Shown one piece after another: positions 5,664 through 7,174 of a DNA stretch of 7,174 nucleotides. Made by a program: the position numbers and the translations under genes. Positions within the stretch are counted from its first letter, which is position 1; each line of letters starts with the position of its first letter. The notes beneath the pieces were generated by a model. It worked only from the letters and a program-made list of their open reading frames with translations, was not told where the DNA came from and made no database searches. The DNA comes from Ruminococcus sp. UBA5884 (GTDB taxonomy: Bacteria > Bacillota > Clostridia > Oscillospirales > Ruminococcaceae): NCBI GenBank assembly GCA_002431975.1, contig DJFA01000008.1, positions 20,979 to 28,152 of the forward strand. Direction: 5' to 3'.

Positions 5664-7025
5664 TTAGCGGCCTATTTTTGCGGTTATATCGTTTCCGAAA
5701 TCGATTTCAAGACCTTTCCAGAGAGGGAAACCGCCATTCGGAGGAATATTTCTGATACTTCCGTCAGGCATTTTTGCTTTCCATACATCTCCTGAAAGAT
5801 TTTTTATTCCGAATACACCTCTTGAAACCTTATTTTCAACGACTTCGCCGGTAACAGTCATAAAGTCATCACTTGAACGTGAAGTATCGCATTTATAGAG
5901 TTTGCATCTCTGGTAAAGCGGAATTGTATAATCCTTGTTGCTGAATTTAAGGGCAAAATATTCAGTACCGCATTTCATGCATTTATAAGTACCGTCCTCA
6001 AGCACTCCGAACATTGAGGCATATGTGGTTTTGCCGCATACGCACGGGATTATGTCGGCTCTGAGTCTTATAAAGAGTTTCTGCCATTCATTTTCGATAA
6101 TTCTTTTTCTTGGTTCGCTTATTCCGACAGTAAATGAGTAAGTAAAGGCTTCCTTTATGTAAGGAGGATATATTCCCCATAATTTTATTACATTATCATG
6201 AATACCTCTTACAGGTCTGTTGGTTTCGTTGTTCGGGTCGAAAACAAATACAGCATCTCTGCCATAATGTTTAAGTTCAGCCATTTCAGTAAGGCATACG
6301 CTTCTTACAACCTTTTCGCCTTCTAAAGGGTCGCCTCTGAAAAGGAGCTTGAAAAGCACGACAGCAAGGGAATACTTGTCAGTCTGTACATCAGGCTTTG
6401 CGATTCCTCTTACTATTTCAGGAGCCATATATCCAGGTTTTCCGCCGATACCGAAGTTATAGCCTTCAGGAGCGATATTATCGCAGTCGCAGACAACAAC
6501 GTCACCTGTTTTTACATCAATGAAGAAACCGCCGTCATTGAGGTCCTGATAGCTTTTTCCGGCACGGTGGAGCTGTCTGAAAGCGTTTACGATATTTGCA
6601 GCCGCAGTTACAAGGGCATCAAGGCTTTTAAACTGAACCTTTGCTCTTACGACTTTTTCAGCACCTGTTTCATCTGTTACAGTTTCAAGGCGGTACATAT
6701 TGAGGATATCAACGAAAGAGTCATATCCTTCCGGTCTTAAATCCATTATATAGCCGAAACTGTTGTAAGCACCGGCTTTTGAGAGGTACTGTGGCCAGAG
6801 AAATTTATCGCTTGGAGCACCGTCCTTGATATTGTTTTCAAGATTTTTTCTGAAAGCTTCAGGTTCACGGATTTTATCTATATTATACCATTTAAGAGCA
6901 TAATGGCCTCCGTTGAAATCGACAAGATAAACAGTACCCTGACCGCCGCTGCCGAGTTTTTTCAGGATTTTCGCACTGCCGCCGTATTCCATGTCAATAT
7001 GCTGACCTATTTTAAGTTCAGACAT
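5664..7025 (-). CDS. Ser/Thr protein kinase with zinc ribbon, TerY-P-like triad
   Basis: The first gene of the operon encodes a 453-residue soluble Hanks-type kinase. The kinase domain (about 15-315) has the glycine loop LGSGGQGTVY (24-33), Lys45 in YALKWY, catalytic Asp161, metal-binding Asp180, APE at 201-203 and Asp216 in DKYSL. The catalytic loop is atypical: HRDLKPEN reads YQDLNDGG (159-166) and DFG reads DCD (180-182). A zinc ribbon follows with C328-x-C330 and C349-x2-C352. More cysteines occur at 374 and 379. A beta-rich C-terminal segment (about 385-453) ends with GIKNLSGDVWKAK...DG...IPPNGGFPLWKGLEIDFG, vaguely like an FHA-type fold. No membrane segment exists, unlike PASTA kinases. 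The ATG follows AGGAAGTGG by 6 bases. Likely partners are the vWA and PP2C proteins encoded next to it. Confidence 0.88.
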   Translation of the reverse strand: MSELKIGQHIDMEYGGSAKILKKLGSGGQGTVYLVDFNGGHYALKWYNIDKIREPEAFRKNLENNIKDGAPSDKFLWPQYLSKAGAYNSFGYIMDLRPEGYDSFVDILNMYRLETVTDETGAEKVVRAKVQFKSLDALVTAAANIVNAFRQLHRAGKSYQDLNDGGFFIDVKTGDVVVCDCDNIAPEGYNFGIGGKPGYMAPEIVRGIAKPDVQTDKYSLAVVLFKLLFRGDPLEGEKVVRSVCLTEMAELKHYGRDAVFVFDPNNETNRPVRGIHDNVIKLWGIYPPYIKEAFTYSFTVGISEPRKRIIENEWQKLFIRLRADIIPCVCGKTTYASMFGVLEDGTYKCMKCGTEYFALKFSNKDYTIPLYQRCKLYKCDTSRSSDDFMTVTGEVVENKVSRGVFGIKNLSGDVWKAKMPDGSIRNIPPNGGFPLWKGLEIDFGNDITAKIGR

Positions 7026-7076
7026 TTAAAACCACTTCCTTTTTAATATTTTAAAGCGAATCCGACAGATTGCTTT

Positions 7077-7124
7077 GCGGCAAGCTGCCGCCTGCAATTT
7101 TAATTAAAGTTAAATATCCGCCCA
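7077..7124 (+). repeat. Partial copy of the interior of the MITE-like element
   Basis: The hairpin GCGGCA-AGC-TGCCGC (7077-7091), then CTG, an A/T-rich spacer and AAATATCCGCCCA (7112-7124), repeat the order seen at 1137-1176 in the same orientation. The spacer is 8 bases longer here. No GGGGCGACCA end is visible in the remaining 50 bases, so the copy is partial or continues past the window. It lies in the leader or promoter region of the kinase operon. Confidence 0.6.
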
Positions 7125-7174
7125 TTTGAAAAGCGACATCAGTAAGTAAGAACGGGAATAAAAGTTTTTGCCCA

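Noticed and set aside
5281..5667. 128-codon plus-strand reading frame opposite the vWA gene
   Set aside because: It is fully antisense to a gene with complete MIDAS motifs and lacks a recognisable domain or start signal.
7026..7174. Sigma-A promoter for the kinase operon
   Set aside because: Several TTAAAAT- and TTTAAC-like stretches exist, but none has an acceptable -35 at 16-18 bases, so no promoter is called.

Overview
The window looks like a chromosomal segment from a low-GC, Gram-positive gut Firmicute, probably Ruminococcus or a close Oscillospiraceae relative. This rests on the AT-rich intergenic DNA, strong GGAGG-type ribosome binding sites, A/T-rich sigma-A promoters, a Firmicute-style SecG and CE2-like esterase architecture. 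The genus is an impression from protein style; no marker gene settles it.

Layout, left to right. All genes are on the minus strand except the esterase-like gene. (1) secG, a small Sec translocon subunit, has a clear promoter and terminator. (2) A RelB/RelE-type toxin-antitoxin pair has a 4-base overlap, and a palindromic operator sits on its promoter. The pair is bracketed by imperfect inverted repeats. (3) A 156-bp MITE-like element without genes follows, bounded by 14-bp perfect inverted repeats. (4) Next is a membrane-anchored serine hydrolase of the beta-lactamase/transpeptidase fold. (5) Divergent from it, on the plus strand, is a CE2-like SGNH esterase homologue whose catalytic Ser, Asp and His all appear to be replaced. 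It is closed by a strong terminator. (6) A three-gene operon on the minus strand encodes a Ser/Thr protein kinase with a zinc ribbon, a TerY-like von Willebrand A (vWA) protein and a PP2C phosphatase. (7) A partial copy of the repeat found in the MITE-like element lies upstream of the kinase, at the window edge.

How the genes may work together. The kinase, vWA and phosphatase genes have the composition of the TerY-P signalling triad known from computational studies of tellurite/stress-response (Ter) loci. A kinase and its opposing phosphatase would act around a metal-binding vWA protein. No TerC/TerD-type or effector gene is visible here, so input and output are unknown. This triad and the apparently dead esterase are the most interesting content. 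The toxin-antitoxin pair and the repeats look like accessory DNA inserted between housekeeping and envelope genes.
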